Assembly (NCBI GenBank): GCA_025558095.1
Contig: JAIVFI010000004.1
Span: 744,001 to 808,000 of the forward strand
DNA length: 64,000 bases
Direction of reading: 5' to 3'
Source: Hyaloraphidium curvatum
Lineage: Eukaryota; Monoblepharomycota; Hyaloraphidiomycetes; Hyaloraphidiales; Hyaloraphidiaceae
The notes beneath the pieces are model-generated. The model was given only the letters and a program-made list of their open reading frames with translations, was not told the DNA's origin and made no database searches. This document shows positions 10,297-19,834 of the stretch, one piece after another (position 1 is the first letter of the stretch; each line of letters begins with the position of its first letter). The position numbers and the translations under genes are program-made.

Positions 10297-11511
10297 CTAC
10301 TCGCCGACGACCTGGTCCGCGTTCTCCGGCGTCACCCTCCACCGTTCAGCGACCTCCTGCCACGGATCCCCGCGCCTGAAGCACATGACATTTGCCCACT
10401 TGCGCGTTTCGTCCAGCGCCTCGAACCAGTCGCATCCCCCGATCCTCCACACTCGCTTCCTGTTGGAGAGCAGGTAGCACGCCATGCCCGCGGCCTCGAG
10501 CATGTCCACCGTCCGCTTTAGGGACTCCTCCTGCCATCGCCCCACGAAGTTGTGCTCGAACAGCACCGCCCGCACGGCCCCGGAAAACAGCGTGCCGGCT
10601 GCGCCTCGGAGGATGGCCGGGTCCAGCCCCTCGGCGTCCACCTCCAGGAGGTCTATCTCGCCCGGGAACCCGGCGGCCGAGGCACGGGCGTGCCATTCGT
10701 CGACCGTAGACACGGGGACGGGGTCCGTGTCGTTGCCAGCTTCGGTGCCAAGCCTGCCGTTCGGGTCGCCCTCCGGCACGCGTGGGAAGTACAGAGTGCG
10801 GTTTGCCGGGCCGGGGCCGGCAAAGGCCAGGAGCGAAACGTCGATTTGCGGCACGCCCTGGCGCGGCTCGGCGAGGCCGAGGTGGGCGAGGATACGCGTG
10901 ACGAGGCCGACGTTGGCAGCGGCGGCATCCATGCACGCGATCCGTGGGGGTTCCGCGGGCGCCGGTTCGCGAGCGGTGTAGTTTTCCCTGCAGTTTCCGC
11001 ACGCGCCGCACTGGCCCTCCTTGAGCACGGGCCCGGATGTGTCCTTGACTGCCGTAAGCGCCCGCAGCCACGTTTGGCCGTCGACGACCCCTGCCGCGGG
11101 GGCGTACCGGCCCAGCCAACCCGCGAGATTGTATCCCCTGTTGCAGCCCACGTTGACAAGCGCCTTCGGGGGCGGGCCCGCGGCAGCCAGCGCGTCCCAC
11201 AGCGCGTCCGTCGGGCAGCCCGAGCCGTCGCGCCTCCGTCCGTCGACGCGGCGGAAGGCGGCGAGCACGGCCGGGTGCGGCGCACACTCGTGCGGCGCAG
11301 CCTGCTGAGAGGGCGCGGGTGGCGGCGGCGGAGGCGCCTCCGGAGCGGGGCACGGCGGTGCGGCGGGGCACGCCGGACTCTTTGCCATATCGACCTCGAC
11401 CGCGCGGGGCTCGGCCGCCCCCGCCGGCGTCTCGCTCCTCGGCGACGCCAGGGCGAGCACGGCAAGTGCCACGCACGCCACGGTGGCGAACAGCGCGGGT
11501 TTGGGCGCCAT
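10297..11511 (-). CDS. Membrane-anchored FkbM-type methyltransferase
   Basis: The ATG at 11511 gives a 404-aa protein: anchor (residues 6-23), a Pro/Ala stem with PPPPPPAP, then the catalytic domain. Motifs include ALVNVGCNRGYNLAGWLG (SAM motif I), EIDLLEVDAEGLDPAILRGA (the hallmark acidic motif of FkbM/Methyltransf_21) and AVLFEHNFVG. An unusual Cys group (CGACGNC) sits in the middle. FkbM enzymes are O-methyltransferases, often acting on sugars or polyketides. The anchor and stem suggest a Golgi-lumen glycan substrate, which is inference. It is convergent with the GT14-like gene and divergent from the AN1 gene, with a palindrome between the two starts. Confidence 0.85.
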   Translation of the reverse strand: MAPKPALFATVACVALAVLALASPRSETPAGAAEPRAVEVDMAKSPACPAAPPCPAPEAPPPPPPAPSQQAAPHECAPHPAVLAAFRRVDGRRRDGSGCPTDALWDALAAAGPPPKALVNVGCNRGYNLAGWLGRYAPAAGVVDGQTWLRALTAVKDTSGPVLKEGQCGACGNCRENYTAREPAPAEPPRIACMDAAAANVGLVTRILAHLGLAEPRQGVPQIDVSLLAFAGPGPANRTLYFPRVPEGDPNGRLGTEAGNDTDPVPVSTVDEWHARASAAGFPGEIDLLEVDAEGLDPAILRGAAGTLFSGAVRAVLFEHNFVGRWQEESLKRTVDMLEAAGMACYLLSNRKRVWRIGGCDWFEALDETRKWANVMCFRRGDPWQEVAERWRVTPENADQVVGE

Positions 11512-11567
11512 AACCGTGTGATTCGTGTTGTGTCCTGAATTCTTGACGTCCTTGATCGCGCACCGCG

Positions 11568-11591
11568 GGTTGCAAGTTGCAACTTGCAACC
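11568..11591. promoter_or_regulatory. Perfect 24-base palindrome in a divergent promoter
   Basis: The left half is GGTTGCAAGTTG and the right half is its exact reverse complement, centred between 11579 and 11580. It lies between the FkbM start (11511) and the AN1 gene start (11658), a 146-base shared promoter. Perfect dyads of this length suit a dimeric transcription factor or a cruciform. Confidence 0.6.
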
Positions 11592-11657
11592 ATGCAGTGA
11601 TCGGACGACGCACCGACGCAACCAAACACTGCCCAGATCTCTCCCAATCCCGACTCG

Positions 11658-12429
11658 ATGGAGCTTCCGCACGTCGGTAAGTGCCCATTTACCTCAATCG
11701 CTGCATGGCCGCCCGCTGACCGGCCCGGCAGGCCTCAACTGCGCCAACGCCGCGTGCCGGCAGATCGACTTCCTCCCCTTCACCTGCCAGTACTGCGAAC
11801 AGAAGTTCTGCAGCGAGCACTGGAAACTGTCGGGACACTCCTGTCCGAAGAAGCACTTGGCCGAGGAGGGCGACGTTCGGGTTCCCATCTGCCCGCTTTG
11901 CTTGAAGCCCGTCCCGGTCGCGCGCGGAGAGGATCCCAACCTCAGGGTGGGCGGCGAGCGCTTTCCGGCGAATGCTGCACTGTTAATAGCGCCGCCTCCA
12001 TTGCGCCAGGTGGACGACCATATTTCGAAAGGCTGCACGAACCCTGGCACTTCGGTGTCCTCCGCTCCGGCCGCAAAGGCCTGCTCCTTCCCTTCCTGCA
12101 AGGAGAAATCCTTGGTCCCCATTGTCTGCGGACGCTGCAGGCGGAACTACTGCGTCAAGCACCGCCTGGAGCGGGACCACGCGTGTCCCGCGGCGCGGAC
12201 GCCCTCGCCCGGCGCGGGGAAGCCGAACCCGGCGCAGTCGAAGGCCGCCGCGGCCGCTCAGTCACGGGCGGCGGCGCAGGCGGACAGGGAGAGGCAGATG
12301 AGGGAGGACGCGGAGCTCGCGGCGGCGTTGCAGAGGTCCATGGACGAACAGGCGCGGGGGTCGGGGACGGCAGCGGCGGCCGCCGGCGGCGGCGGAGGGA
12401 GGAAGAAGGACGGGTGCTCCGTTTCCTGA
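11658..12429 (+). CDS. Double AN1 zinc-finger protein with UIM and CaaX box (ZFAND2B/AIRAPL-like)
   Basis: Three exons (11658-11676, 11732-11946, 12010-12429) give 217 aa. The second intron is 63 bases and lies in frame, so it is easy to miss; removing it restores RGEDPNLRVDDHISKGC. AN1 domain 1 (about 8-60) shows CANAACRQIDFLPFTCQYC and AN1 domain 2 (about 95-140) shows CSFPSCKEK and CGRCRRNYCVKH. Residues about 178-195 contain EDAELAAALQRSMDE, a ubiquitin-interacting motif. The protein ends in CSVS, a CaaX prenylation box. Two AN1 domains plus UIM plus prenylation is the AIRAPL layout, a p97/proteasome-linked factor acting on ER-targeted proteins. The role is inferred from that layout. Confidence 0.88.
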
Positions 12430-12489
12430 CGGGTCGCGGATGTTTCAAGAAGCTGGTTCTATTCCAAACGGCATGGATCCGCCGGATCT

Positions 12490-14236
12490 CTACTCGTCGA
12501 TGCCGTCGGCGGCCCCGCACTTGGAGCACTCGCAACGGAACCGGAACGCCTTGGCCAGGGCGGCCTGCCTCTCGGCCCCGTCCTCGATCCCGCCCACGGG
12601 GCGGTACATGACCGTGACGTCGTCGCCGGCCTTGATCGCCTTGGCGGCGACCAGGGAGAGCACGTTGTTGCCGCCGCGGAACTCGACCTTGGCGCTGGGG
12701 TCGCAGCTGTGGGCCAGGTACGCGGCGACGTGGTACAGGCCGGCGCCGACGGGGGTGGGGGCCGCTTCCGACATGCGGATGTTTTCGGTCGACTGGAGGG
12801 GGCGGGGGATCAGCGGGGCGGGTGGAAAACGGCCGCAATGAGCCAACCTCGGGGGCGAACGGCGGCTCAACCGTCTGAACCGCGATGGCGTTGTAGAGCA
12901 GCTTGCCCTTGAGCATGCGATACCGCTCCTCGGTGAAGACTAGAAGAGAAGCACATCAGGTCAGACCCATCGATATGGAACGTCCGCGGCAACTACCCAC
13001 ACTCGTCAAATCCGGGCTGCAACGCCGCCATGAGGTCCGTGACCAGCTTCGCCTCCTCCGCGTCCTCCGGGTTGGGCTTGATGTCCATGTACTGGAGCTT
13101 GTCCACGTGCTCCCAGACCGACGTCTCCTCGGCCGCCTCGGCCCCGGCCTCGGCCTGCTCCGCGCGGGCCTTTTCCTCGGCAACCATCCGGCCCAGGAAC
13201 CGCGCGATCATCATCGGGTACTTGGCGTTCGTGGCGATGCAGTGCTCGACGAGAGCGGAGAGGGCGGCTTTGGGACCGCTGACGAGGTGCTGGCGGGGTC
13301 CGATCAGCCGGGATCAGGAGCGAGTGCCGTCGAGCCGGCCAACCTGGTTGTACTCCTGGTTCGCCTTGTCGCGGCACGCCTCGGAGCAGTAGACCCATTT
13401 GTCAAAGTCGTTGTCCGGCACCACCGACTCCTTGTCGATCTGCTTGTCGCAGTAGGAGCAGAACCCGTCGTTCTCGAGCGCCGGGTCCAGCGAGCCCACC
13501 AGCGGGCCCTCGGTGAACACCACCTGGCCCGGCTCAAAGTCCTCCAGCGCCACGAGCCCGCGCTTCAGCACGCCGCCGTCCATGCTCTGCTTGAGCTTGA
13601 CCTTCATCTCCGCGGGCGGGAAGTTGTCAAAGTACTCCTCCTGCTTCTTCTTTATATCGGCCGCCATCATCTCCATGAGCAGGTTGAACACCGGCTCGGG
13701 GACCGAGCGCTGGAAGAGGACGAGCAGGTCCATGGGGTTGGGGTACACCTTCATAGCGCGGTAGAAGGCGGTGGCGGACATCTCGAAGAACTCGGGACCT
13801 GGGTCAAACAGATCAGCGGGGCCGAGCAAGCAAATTTGGTGATTCCACCTTGCCGGAACAGCGTCTCGCCCTTTTGCAGGTTTTCCATGAAGTACTGCTC
13901 CCGTTCCTCGGGGCTCGAGGGGATCGGCTCATCCTCGGGCAGCGCGACGGGCGCCCGCGCGGGGGACGCGGTCTCGGACCGCTCCTTCTGCGCAGCCTCG
14001 CGCTGCTTTTTCGCCTTCTTGCGTTCGGCACCTGCGGACACCTTGAGCATTTGCACGGCGTGGAGCGATTGCGTGGACGCACTGAGCTTCTTGCGGAACT
14101 CGGGGTCGTTGCGGCGTTTCTGGTCGAACCACACGGCGTAGCCGACGCCGGCCACCGCTAGCACGCCGACCGCGGCGATGATGGCCGTCCGCGTGGAAAT
14201 GCCCGCCCCGGGCGCACCGCCTTGCGAGTCCGCCAT
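12490..14236 (-). CDS. TOM20 fused to a SET/MYND-type lysine methyltransferase
   Basis: Five exons: 14236-13849, 13798-13344, 13289-13001, 12939-12872, 12792-12490 (500 aa; all phases agree). Residues 1-185 are mitochondrial import receptor TOM20: N-terminal TM (about 14-34), then WFDQKRRNDPEFRKKL and EFFEMSATAFYRAMKVYPNP. With no intron at the junction, the same exon continues into a SET N-terminal half (GLVALEDFEPGQVVFTEGPLVG) and a MYND-like Cys cluster (FCSYCDKQ, WVYCSEACRD). The SET C-terminal half follows: LAHSCDPSAKV (H428-C430), GDDVTVMY and post-SET CECSKC (C487-C492). The methyltransferase would be tethered to the outer mitochondrial membrane facing the cytosol. Both halves look intact. 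The fusion may be known in some fungi; I cannot check. Confidence 0.88.
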
Positions 14237-14431
14237 TTGTTTGTTCGTCGCTTGGTGGCGCCGGACTCGTCACGGCTTGGCTCGATTTGCGATCCCCCAA
14301 GCACGAACGAGAAAGCTGGACCACGGCCTAAAGGGCGCAGAAGAGAGCAAACGCGTTAGAATGGGCAATGAATGGGTATTAAAGACAAACACAGACAAAG
14401 AGGCCCATTGTTCTTCGGTGCCCGAGTCCTC

Positions 14432-15287
14432 TTAAGAAAGATCCTCCCGCGGTGGATCGGGCGCCGGTTTCGGCGTAAGCTTCGCCTCTATCCATGGCAG
14501 CAGCAGGTCGAAGCCCACGGTGAGGGCGATCGCACCCCCGGCGTAGAGCACCAGCTTCCGTGTCGAAGACATCTTCATCGTCTCGGCGGATGTCCGCAGA
14601 TCCGCCAGCTTGACGGCAAGCGTCTGCTGAAGGTCCAGAGTTTTGCCCTCGAGCGCTTTGCCCTCCTCGGCCTCCTCGGCTTTCCGATTCGAATGCTCGA
14701 CGCTCATGTCGAAGCGGAGTTTCCCCACGGCCTCGTTCAATCGGTTCCCGATAGAGTCGATTTCGGCCTGCAGCTCCGAGATCTCACCTCGGAGCTCCGA
14801 AGTGGCCTTGCTCCGTACCATATGGAGCTCCGTCCGCAGATCCTGGAGCCTAGAACGGAACTTGTAGATTGAAGTTTCAAGTTCGAACCGCGACACGGCC
14901 TGGCGTCTGACGGCCGCAGAAGATTCGACGAGCAGCTCGTCGAGGACCTGCATGATCGCCACGGCTGATCCATTTGAGGGAAGCGGCGACCCAGACCAAG
15001 GGTAGAACCACGACGAGTCATGACCTGTCAGGAACCCATGCGGACCTCGCCGGCCACCGACGACAACCACCTTGCTCACGAGTGAACTTCTCCCTGTAAA
15101 TGCAAGAACACGGTTAATAATGAAATGCTCCGCAAAGGCCTTCGAGGGTGCCGGACCTTTCGAGGCTCCGAACTATTCGGTACGTGTCGATGGAGGACCG
15201 CGACACCGAACGACGCGGCGCAACAAGGCGAACGTGTCGGATGAAGCACGCAGAGCATGCTTGACGTGATATTCGTGGTGCAAGCAT
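14432..15287 (-). CDS. CCDC90/MCUR1-family (DUF1640) mitochondrial inner-membrane protein
   Basis: Three exons (15287-15157, 15093-15071, 14964-14432) give 228 aa. Splicing yields SIDTYRIVRSLER, EKFTREQ, then AVAIMQVLDELLVES, the family's N-terminal signature; the middle exon is only 23 bases. The first 32 residues are rich in Arg/Ser and lack acids, fitting a mitochondrial presequence. Residues about 75-170 are a coiled coil (ETSIYKFRSRLQDLRTELH, RGEISELQAEIDSIGNRLNE). A C-terminal TM (LVLYAGGAIALTVGFDLLL) follows. Relatives are linked to uniporter regulation or assembly of respiratory complexes. It is divergent from the proteasome gene with 96 bases between the start codons. Confidence 0.88.
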
Positions 15288-15383
15288 CCTCTCAAGCTCG
15301 AACTCGACGTCTTGATTGATTCCAAGCCTTTGCCCCGCGCAGGTTGCGTCGCCAATCCGGACTCCACCGCGCCCGGCGTCGCC

Positions 15384-16511
15384 ATGACGCACCGCATAGC
15401 CGAGCCCTCGAGGGGCTTCAACTTTGAGAACTACCAGCGGTGCGCGCGTGCCCGGCACCGCGGGGGACGCGTCTGACGCGCCTTAGGAATCTCATGCTCG
15501 AGGCCTCCGGCGTCAAGCCGCCCAAGGCGCTTTCGACGGGAACCACGATCGTCGGCCTGATCTACAAGGTACGACGTCGCGTCGGCGGGCGCCGGCGGGC
15601 GCTGATCTGGCGCGCAGGACGGCATCGTGCTGGGCGCCGACACGCGGGCGACCGAGGGGCCCATCGTCGCGGACAAGAACTGCGAAAAGATCCACTACCT
15701 CGCGCCCAACATGTACTGCTGCGGCGCGGGCACGGCGGCGGACACCGAGTTTACGACGGCGCTCATCTCGAGCAAGCTGGAGATCCACCGGCTGAACACG
15801 GGCCGCGAGGCGCGGGTTGCGACGGCCATGACGATGCTGAAGCAGATGCTTTTCCGGTGGGTTTGATTCGTGTAGTCCATGCGGACGCGTTTCTCAAGTC
15901 TCTTGGGTTCCCGGATGCAATCGGGCCAACAGATACCAGGGCAATGTCGGCGCTGCCCTCATTCTCGGGGGCGTCGACTTCAACGGACCCCAACTCTTTA
16001 CCATCTACCCTCACGGCTCGACTGACAAGCTCCCTTACGTCACCATGGGCTCGGGCAGCTTGGCTGCGATGGCCGTCTTCGAGGCCGGGTGGAAGCCGGA
16101 CATGGAGGTCCGTTGAGCTTCCATGCTGTCTCCGCGTGCGGTTTCTGAGTTGCTTTGCGGATCGCAGAAGCAGGACGCGATGGATCTGGTCAAGGACGCC
16201 ATCGAGGCCGGCATCTTCAACGACCTGGGATCGGGCTCCAACGTGGACCTCACCGTGATCACCCAAGGCAAGGCCGAAGTGTTCCGCAACTACGCCAAGC
16301 CGAACGAGCGCGTCGCCAAGGAGCTGAGCTACAAGTTCCCGAAGGGGACGACCGGTTGGTGTTGGCTGGCTTCTTTGCCGCTGGGCAGCGTGTTGACGGT
16401 GTTCTATTCACAGCGATTCTGAAGGAGGACATCCGCAAGTACGTGGTCGTGACCGAGGTCGGTCAACCGGTGCAGGGTCCGCAGGCGATGGAAGTCGACA
16501 CCACAGCATGA
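15384..16511 (+). CDS. PUP1: 20S proteasome subunit beta-2 (PUP1/PSMB7)
   Basis: Six exons with consistent phases: 15384-15439, 15487-15568, 15618-15856, 15933-16107, 16168-16354, 16414-16511 (278 aa). The prosequence ends ALSTG and the mature enzyme should begin TTIVGL at Thr38, the N-terminal nucleophile of the trypsin-like site. The mature core shows [26 protein letters not shown] (catalytic Asp17 and Lys33, mature numbering) and [22 protein letters not shown]. The C-terminal arm (AMEVDTTA) is short, as beta-2 arms wrap around beta-3. It acts in the nucleus and cytosol within the 20S core. Its five introns are all 47-76 bases. Confidence 0.95.
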
Positions 16512-16607
16512 TGTACATACCCGCACGCCTCTATACCAACCCTCCGCCTTCCTCCATCGTTCGTGTCGTCCATCTTCTCAGTCTCCGGCTCGCCTTTCCA
16601 AGCGACC

Positions 16608-17358
16608 TCAGAATTTGACGTTGCCGAAGGTGGGACAAAAGTGCTTGATCGCGGCCAGGGCGTTCGGGCCGCCCGACTTTTGCAGCGACCTCAAGGTCCC
16701 CTCGACGAGGTCGTCCACATTCTCGCCGAAGCGCTGGCTGTACTCGATCGCATCCGACGTGCGACCGCGGTTCGTGTGCCTTCCTTTGAATCCCGCGAAG
16801 CCAAGATATGAGATCGCCGGCACAAAGTGGGAGTAGTAAGGCACCAGCTTGCCACCCACGCGCGGGTCGGCGCGGAGCAGGTGCTGGATAGCCCGCATCG
16901 TACGGCACACGATGCGTGCGTCCCTCGTATGCAGTGCCCGGGTGATCGGGAGGATGCAGTGCGGCACCGCGGCGAGGATGCGGTCGCCCACCCCGGCGAG
17001 GTTCAGGAGGTCGGAGAGGGCGGCGGTGGCCAGGCCGGCGAGGTTGTCGTTCTCCTCGCACAGTCCTTCGAAGAGGGTGGGGAGGTAGTGGGCGAAATCG
17101 ATGCTCGAAGGTGGAGCGCGCCACGCGACTTTCGAGTGCGACGAATGGGAGAGCGCGAAAGCGAGGTCGCCGCGGCGCAGACGCCGGCGGAACGAGGTCG
17201 ATGAGACGTAGTCTGAGGCAAATATGTTGAGCTTTGTCGCTGTTGGCAATGGCAACGCCGTTGCCCGCACCTGGGGATTCGCGCAGGTCGGTACGCGCCA
17301 GCTTCTGGGAAGGTGGAACGCTGCCCTTGGGCGCAAAGTACCCGCCCGTGGACACCAT
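16608..17358 (-). CDS. PACRG: PACRG (parkin co-regulated gene) homologue
   Basis: Two exons (17358-17271, 17212-16608) give 230 aa. After splicing, TSFRRRLRRGDLAFALSHSSHSKVAW is followed by IDFAHYLPTLFEGLCEEND, KLVPYYSHFVPAISYL, DAIEYSQRFGENVDDLVEGTLRSLQKSGG and AIKHFCPTF. These blocks match PACRG along its whole length. Known role: with FAP20 it forms the inner junction between A and B tubules of axonemal doublets, so it is kept in flagellated lineages. The N-terminus is short and the start is the least certain part. It lies just downstream of DNMT2 on the same strand. Confidence 0.9.
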
Positions 17359-17479
17359 TGTGCTTTCGCACACTGTGGCGATGAGCGCACACGAGCGTGC
17401 GGAGGCTTGCTTGGGATCGACCTCGACAGAATTGCAGGAAGATTGAAGACCGGAGTCCCAAAGCAACTCCGACCGTTTC

Positions 17480-18643
17480 TCATTCAGCAAACAACCTGGG
17501 ATCTTCCCCATACAAAACATCTCTGAGCAAAGATCCGACCACCTTGACATTCAGGGAATTGCCAATCGCCCTGTATTGCGACTTGCGTGAGAGGTCGCCG
17601 GGAAATGCGAGACCGTGGATCGGCATGGCCGCAGCAGATGATCTTTCTGCCTTCTCGCCCCCGGCACCGTCATCCGCGAGGTTCGAATCGCCAGCTTTCC
17701 GGCTGCCATGCCCTGAATCGAGGTCCACGGGGAAGCAGTGCAGTCGCGCGATCTCAATAGGCGTGAGCACCCGCAGCCGTAGCGGCAACAGGGTCTCCGG
17801 CTTCTTGAAATCGTACTCGGCCTCGGCCGTCTGCAGCCAGGGTCCCGTGCCGACGACAAAATGCGTCGCGTAGCTCGCCGTGAAGGCCGACGTCTTTCGG
17901 TCTGAAGGCCGGACCATGTCGAAAATGAAGCCGTGCCGCGGCAAAATCCACCTGGGCGGGACCAGCCAGCTGTCAATATCCTCATTGGGAACAGAAAGGA
18001 AGTCCGAAAGCGGGGGAGGTACGGCCGGTTGGGCGTCCGATGGGGCAAAAGGGGGCCACGTTCGGTAAATGGGCAGGCCGCGCTCCAGATAGGGCACTTT
18101 GGCCGGCATTTCGTCCCAATCAACAGACGTCAGGCGCCTTGCCGCGAGATAGTACCGCTGCCTATCGTTCGGCACGCCAAAGTCCAGGGACGTGAGAATG
18201 AATTCCATGATCCGGCATCCGATAGCCTCCAGGCTCTGGACGAGCAGCCGCCGGCACTCGGAAACCTCGAACCCCACAACATTCTCCAGCAGTATTGCCG
18301 TCGGCGGCGATTTCATCGCCGGCAAGGCCTCTACAAGGTTCAGCAAGCCGGCACTCCTCTTGTCGAGGTGGTCCTTTTTGGCTCCTCCCCTCATGTAAGG
18401 CTGACAGGGCGGCGAAAGCAGCCACAAATCGGCCCTGTGCTCGTCCAATGCCGAAACCGAGAGCCTCTCAATGGCCGTCGGCGTCGGGCGGTGCCCAAAG
18501 TTGCGCTCATAGCAGAGATTCGTGTGCGGTGCAATGTCGAAGGCCGCAACGACTTCATGAGGCAGGCGAGCCCATTCCAGCGCGTAGCGTAGGCCACCGA
18601 TTCCGCAAAAGAACTCGACCGTCCGAAGAGGAGGCCGGGCCAT
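17480..18643 (-). CDS. DNMT2/TRDMT1-type C5-cytosine methyltransferase
   Basis: Intronless, 387 aa from the ATG at 18643, the usual DNMT2 length. Motif I is FFCGIGGLR; motif IV SPPCQPYMRGG carries the catalytic Cys; motif VI is LLENVVGF; motif VIII is QRYYLAAR; motifs IX-X are QYRAIGNSLNVKVV. DNMT2 enzymes methylate C38 of tRNA-Asp and related tRNAs. One oddity: the DNMT2 CFT target-recognition motif reads AFTASYATHFVVGTG here, so the Cys is Ala. A linker rich in Gly/Ala/Ser sits before motif IX. RNA or DNA specificity cannot be told, although the length and overall motif order favour DNMT2 over DNMT1 or masc-type enzymes. Confidence 0.88.
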   Translation of the reverse strand: MARPPLRTVEFFCGIGGLRYALEWARLPHEVVAAFDIAPHTNLCYERNFGHRPTPTAIERLSVSALDEHRADLWLLSPPCQPYMRGGAKKDHLDKRSAGLLNLVEALPAMKSPPTAILLENVVGFEVSECRRLLVQSLEAIGCRIMEFILTSLDFGVPNDRQRYYLAARRLTSVDWDEMPAKVPYLERGLPIYRTWPPFAPSDAQPAVPPPLSDFLSVPNEDIDSWLVPPRWILPRHGFIFDMVRPSDRKTSAFTASYATHFVVGTGPWLQTAEAEYDFKKPETLLPLRLRVLTPIEIARLHCFPVDLDSGHGSRKAGDSNLADDGAGGEKAERSSAAAMPIHGLAFPGDLSRKSQYRAIGNSLNVKVVGSLLRDVLYGEDPRLFAE

Positions 18644-18814
18644 CGCAGGCCCTGGAATGAAAGCAAGGCCGTTCCTGTTTGTATGTTTCTCGATCCGCCA
18701 ATCTCGTCTGGTCACCTCCCACCAATACGCAGTTGAGCGCTGCTCGCGGCCGATTTAAGTTGTTCTGAAGCTAGTTTCTGACTTCTCTATCGTCGGACGT
18801 GGTGGACTGGCTCA

Positions 18815-19834
18815 ATGGCCGAGGAGGCGCCAGCGGACGCCGAGAGCAACGGCCCTTCGCTCACGGAGCTTCCGCCGGAGCTCTTGCACCGGATCTATGC
18901 CTTCCTCGAGATTTCATCTCTCCGGTCCCTCTCCCTCACATGCCACCGAACCGGATCCCCGGCTACTGCGCAGCTCCGTATCCTTCGAGTCCTCTCGCAC
19001 GCCGCCCTTGGAACCGTGAGCTGCGCGCCGGACTGCGAGCAGGAGAGCTGCACCACCGAGTCGCGGTTGAGACGATCGGGAACGTCAGCCGTGGAGCTCG
19101 TACTGCGGTTGTATGGGGAACTTCGCGATCTGAAGCAGATGACGCGGGCCTCGTGGACCAGGCCGCCGGATTTCGCTCGCTACGCCGATCGGCTGGGGGT
19201 CGACGCCGCGCTCTGGCTGGATCAGTGGTCAACAAGCGATGTTCTTCTGGCTGCTGCTCAAGGTCCCGAGGAACCGCTCGGCGCGGCGGTGTCTGAGCAC
19301 CGGGACGACTTCCTCGTGTTTCTCGATTGGATGCACGATTTCCGGCGCTCGGTCAAGGCCGATGCCTTGGTTTTCCTCCGCGCATTCAACGCGGATCCGC
19401 AGCTCATCGATGGCTTTGATTCCAGCGCCTCCGTTGCCGTCTCTGGGGAGGATTTTCTCAGACAGCACCTTGCTGATGCCCTCTCCCACCTCCGCAACCG
19501 CGCAGCGTACCTCTCTAGGGCGCTACCAGCCGCCCATTGCTCACCGCACGCCGAGGATCTTGTCGCAGCATCGGCATCTGGCGACCTTGCCACAGCCGTC
19601 CTGGACGTGCTCCACGGGTTCCTCGCCGAGCCCGAGGCGAGGTGCACGGTGCTCCCCGGCTGGCTGGCAAGGGGCAGGACCATAGCAGACCTGGCGGGAG
19701 GGGACGTGGCCGAGTGGAAAACCCTGCCTTGGGAAGGGGACAGGAAGGTCTTTCTCTGCAAGGATAGGCTCGACGATCTGGGCCCGGGAGGTGTGCCAGA
19801 GACCATCGATAGTGAAAGGATCATGATGTTTTGA
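18815..19834 (+). CDS. F-box protein
   Basis: The 339-aa frame has an N-terminal F-box (SLTELPPELLHRIYAFLEISSLRSL and SLTCHRTG, about residues 14-50), the SKP1-binding part of SCF ubiquitin ligases. The rest is helical and unassigned, with repeated acidic/hydrophobic blocks (RDDFLVFLDWMHDFRR, DFLRQHLADALSHLRNR). No LRR, WD40 or Kelch substrate domain is visible. It is divergent from DNMT2, with 171 bases between the starts. An undetected short intron is possible. Substrate is unknown. Confidence 0.75.
   Translation: MAEEAPADAESNGPSLTELPPELLHRIYAFLEISSLRSLSLTCHRTGSPATAQLRILRVLSHAALGTVSCAPDCEQESCTTESRLRRSGTSAVELVLRLYGELRDLKQMTRASWTRPPDFARYADRLGVDAALWLDQWSTSDVLLAAAQGPEEPLGAAVSEHRDDFLVFLDWMHDFRRSVKADALVFLRAFNADPQLIDGFDSSASVAVSGEDFLRQHLADALSHLRNRAAYLSRALPAAHCSPHAEDLVAASASGDLATAVLDVLHGFLAEPEARCTVLPGWLARGRTIADLAGGDVAEWKTLPWEGDRKVFLCKDRLDDLGPGGVPETIDSERIMMF

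Noticed and set aside
12490-13829. A separate SET-domain gene starting near 13829 or 13750
   Set aside because: The exon that starts at 13798 begins with TOM20 sequence and runs straight into the SET domain. No promoter-sized gap or intron lies between them.
15040-15079. Start of the CCDC90-like protein at the Met at 15079
   Set aside because: Residues 1-38 from there read through an intron (14965-15070). Splicing to two upstream exons restores the family N-terminus and a mitochondrial presequence.
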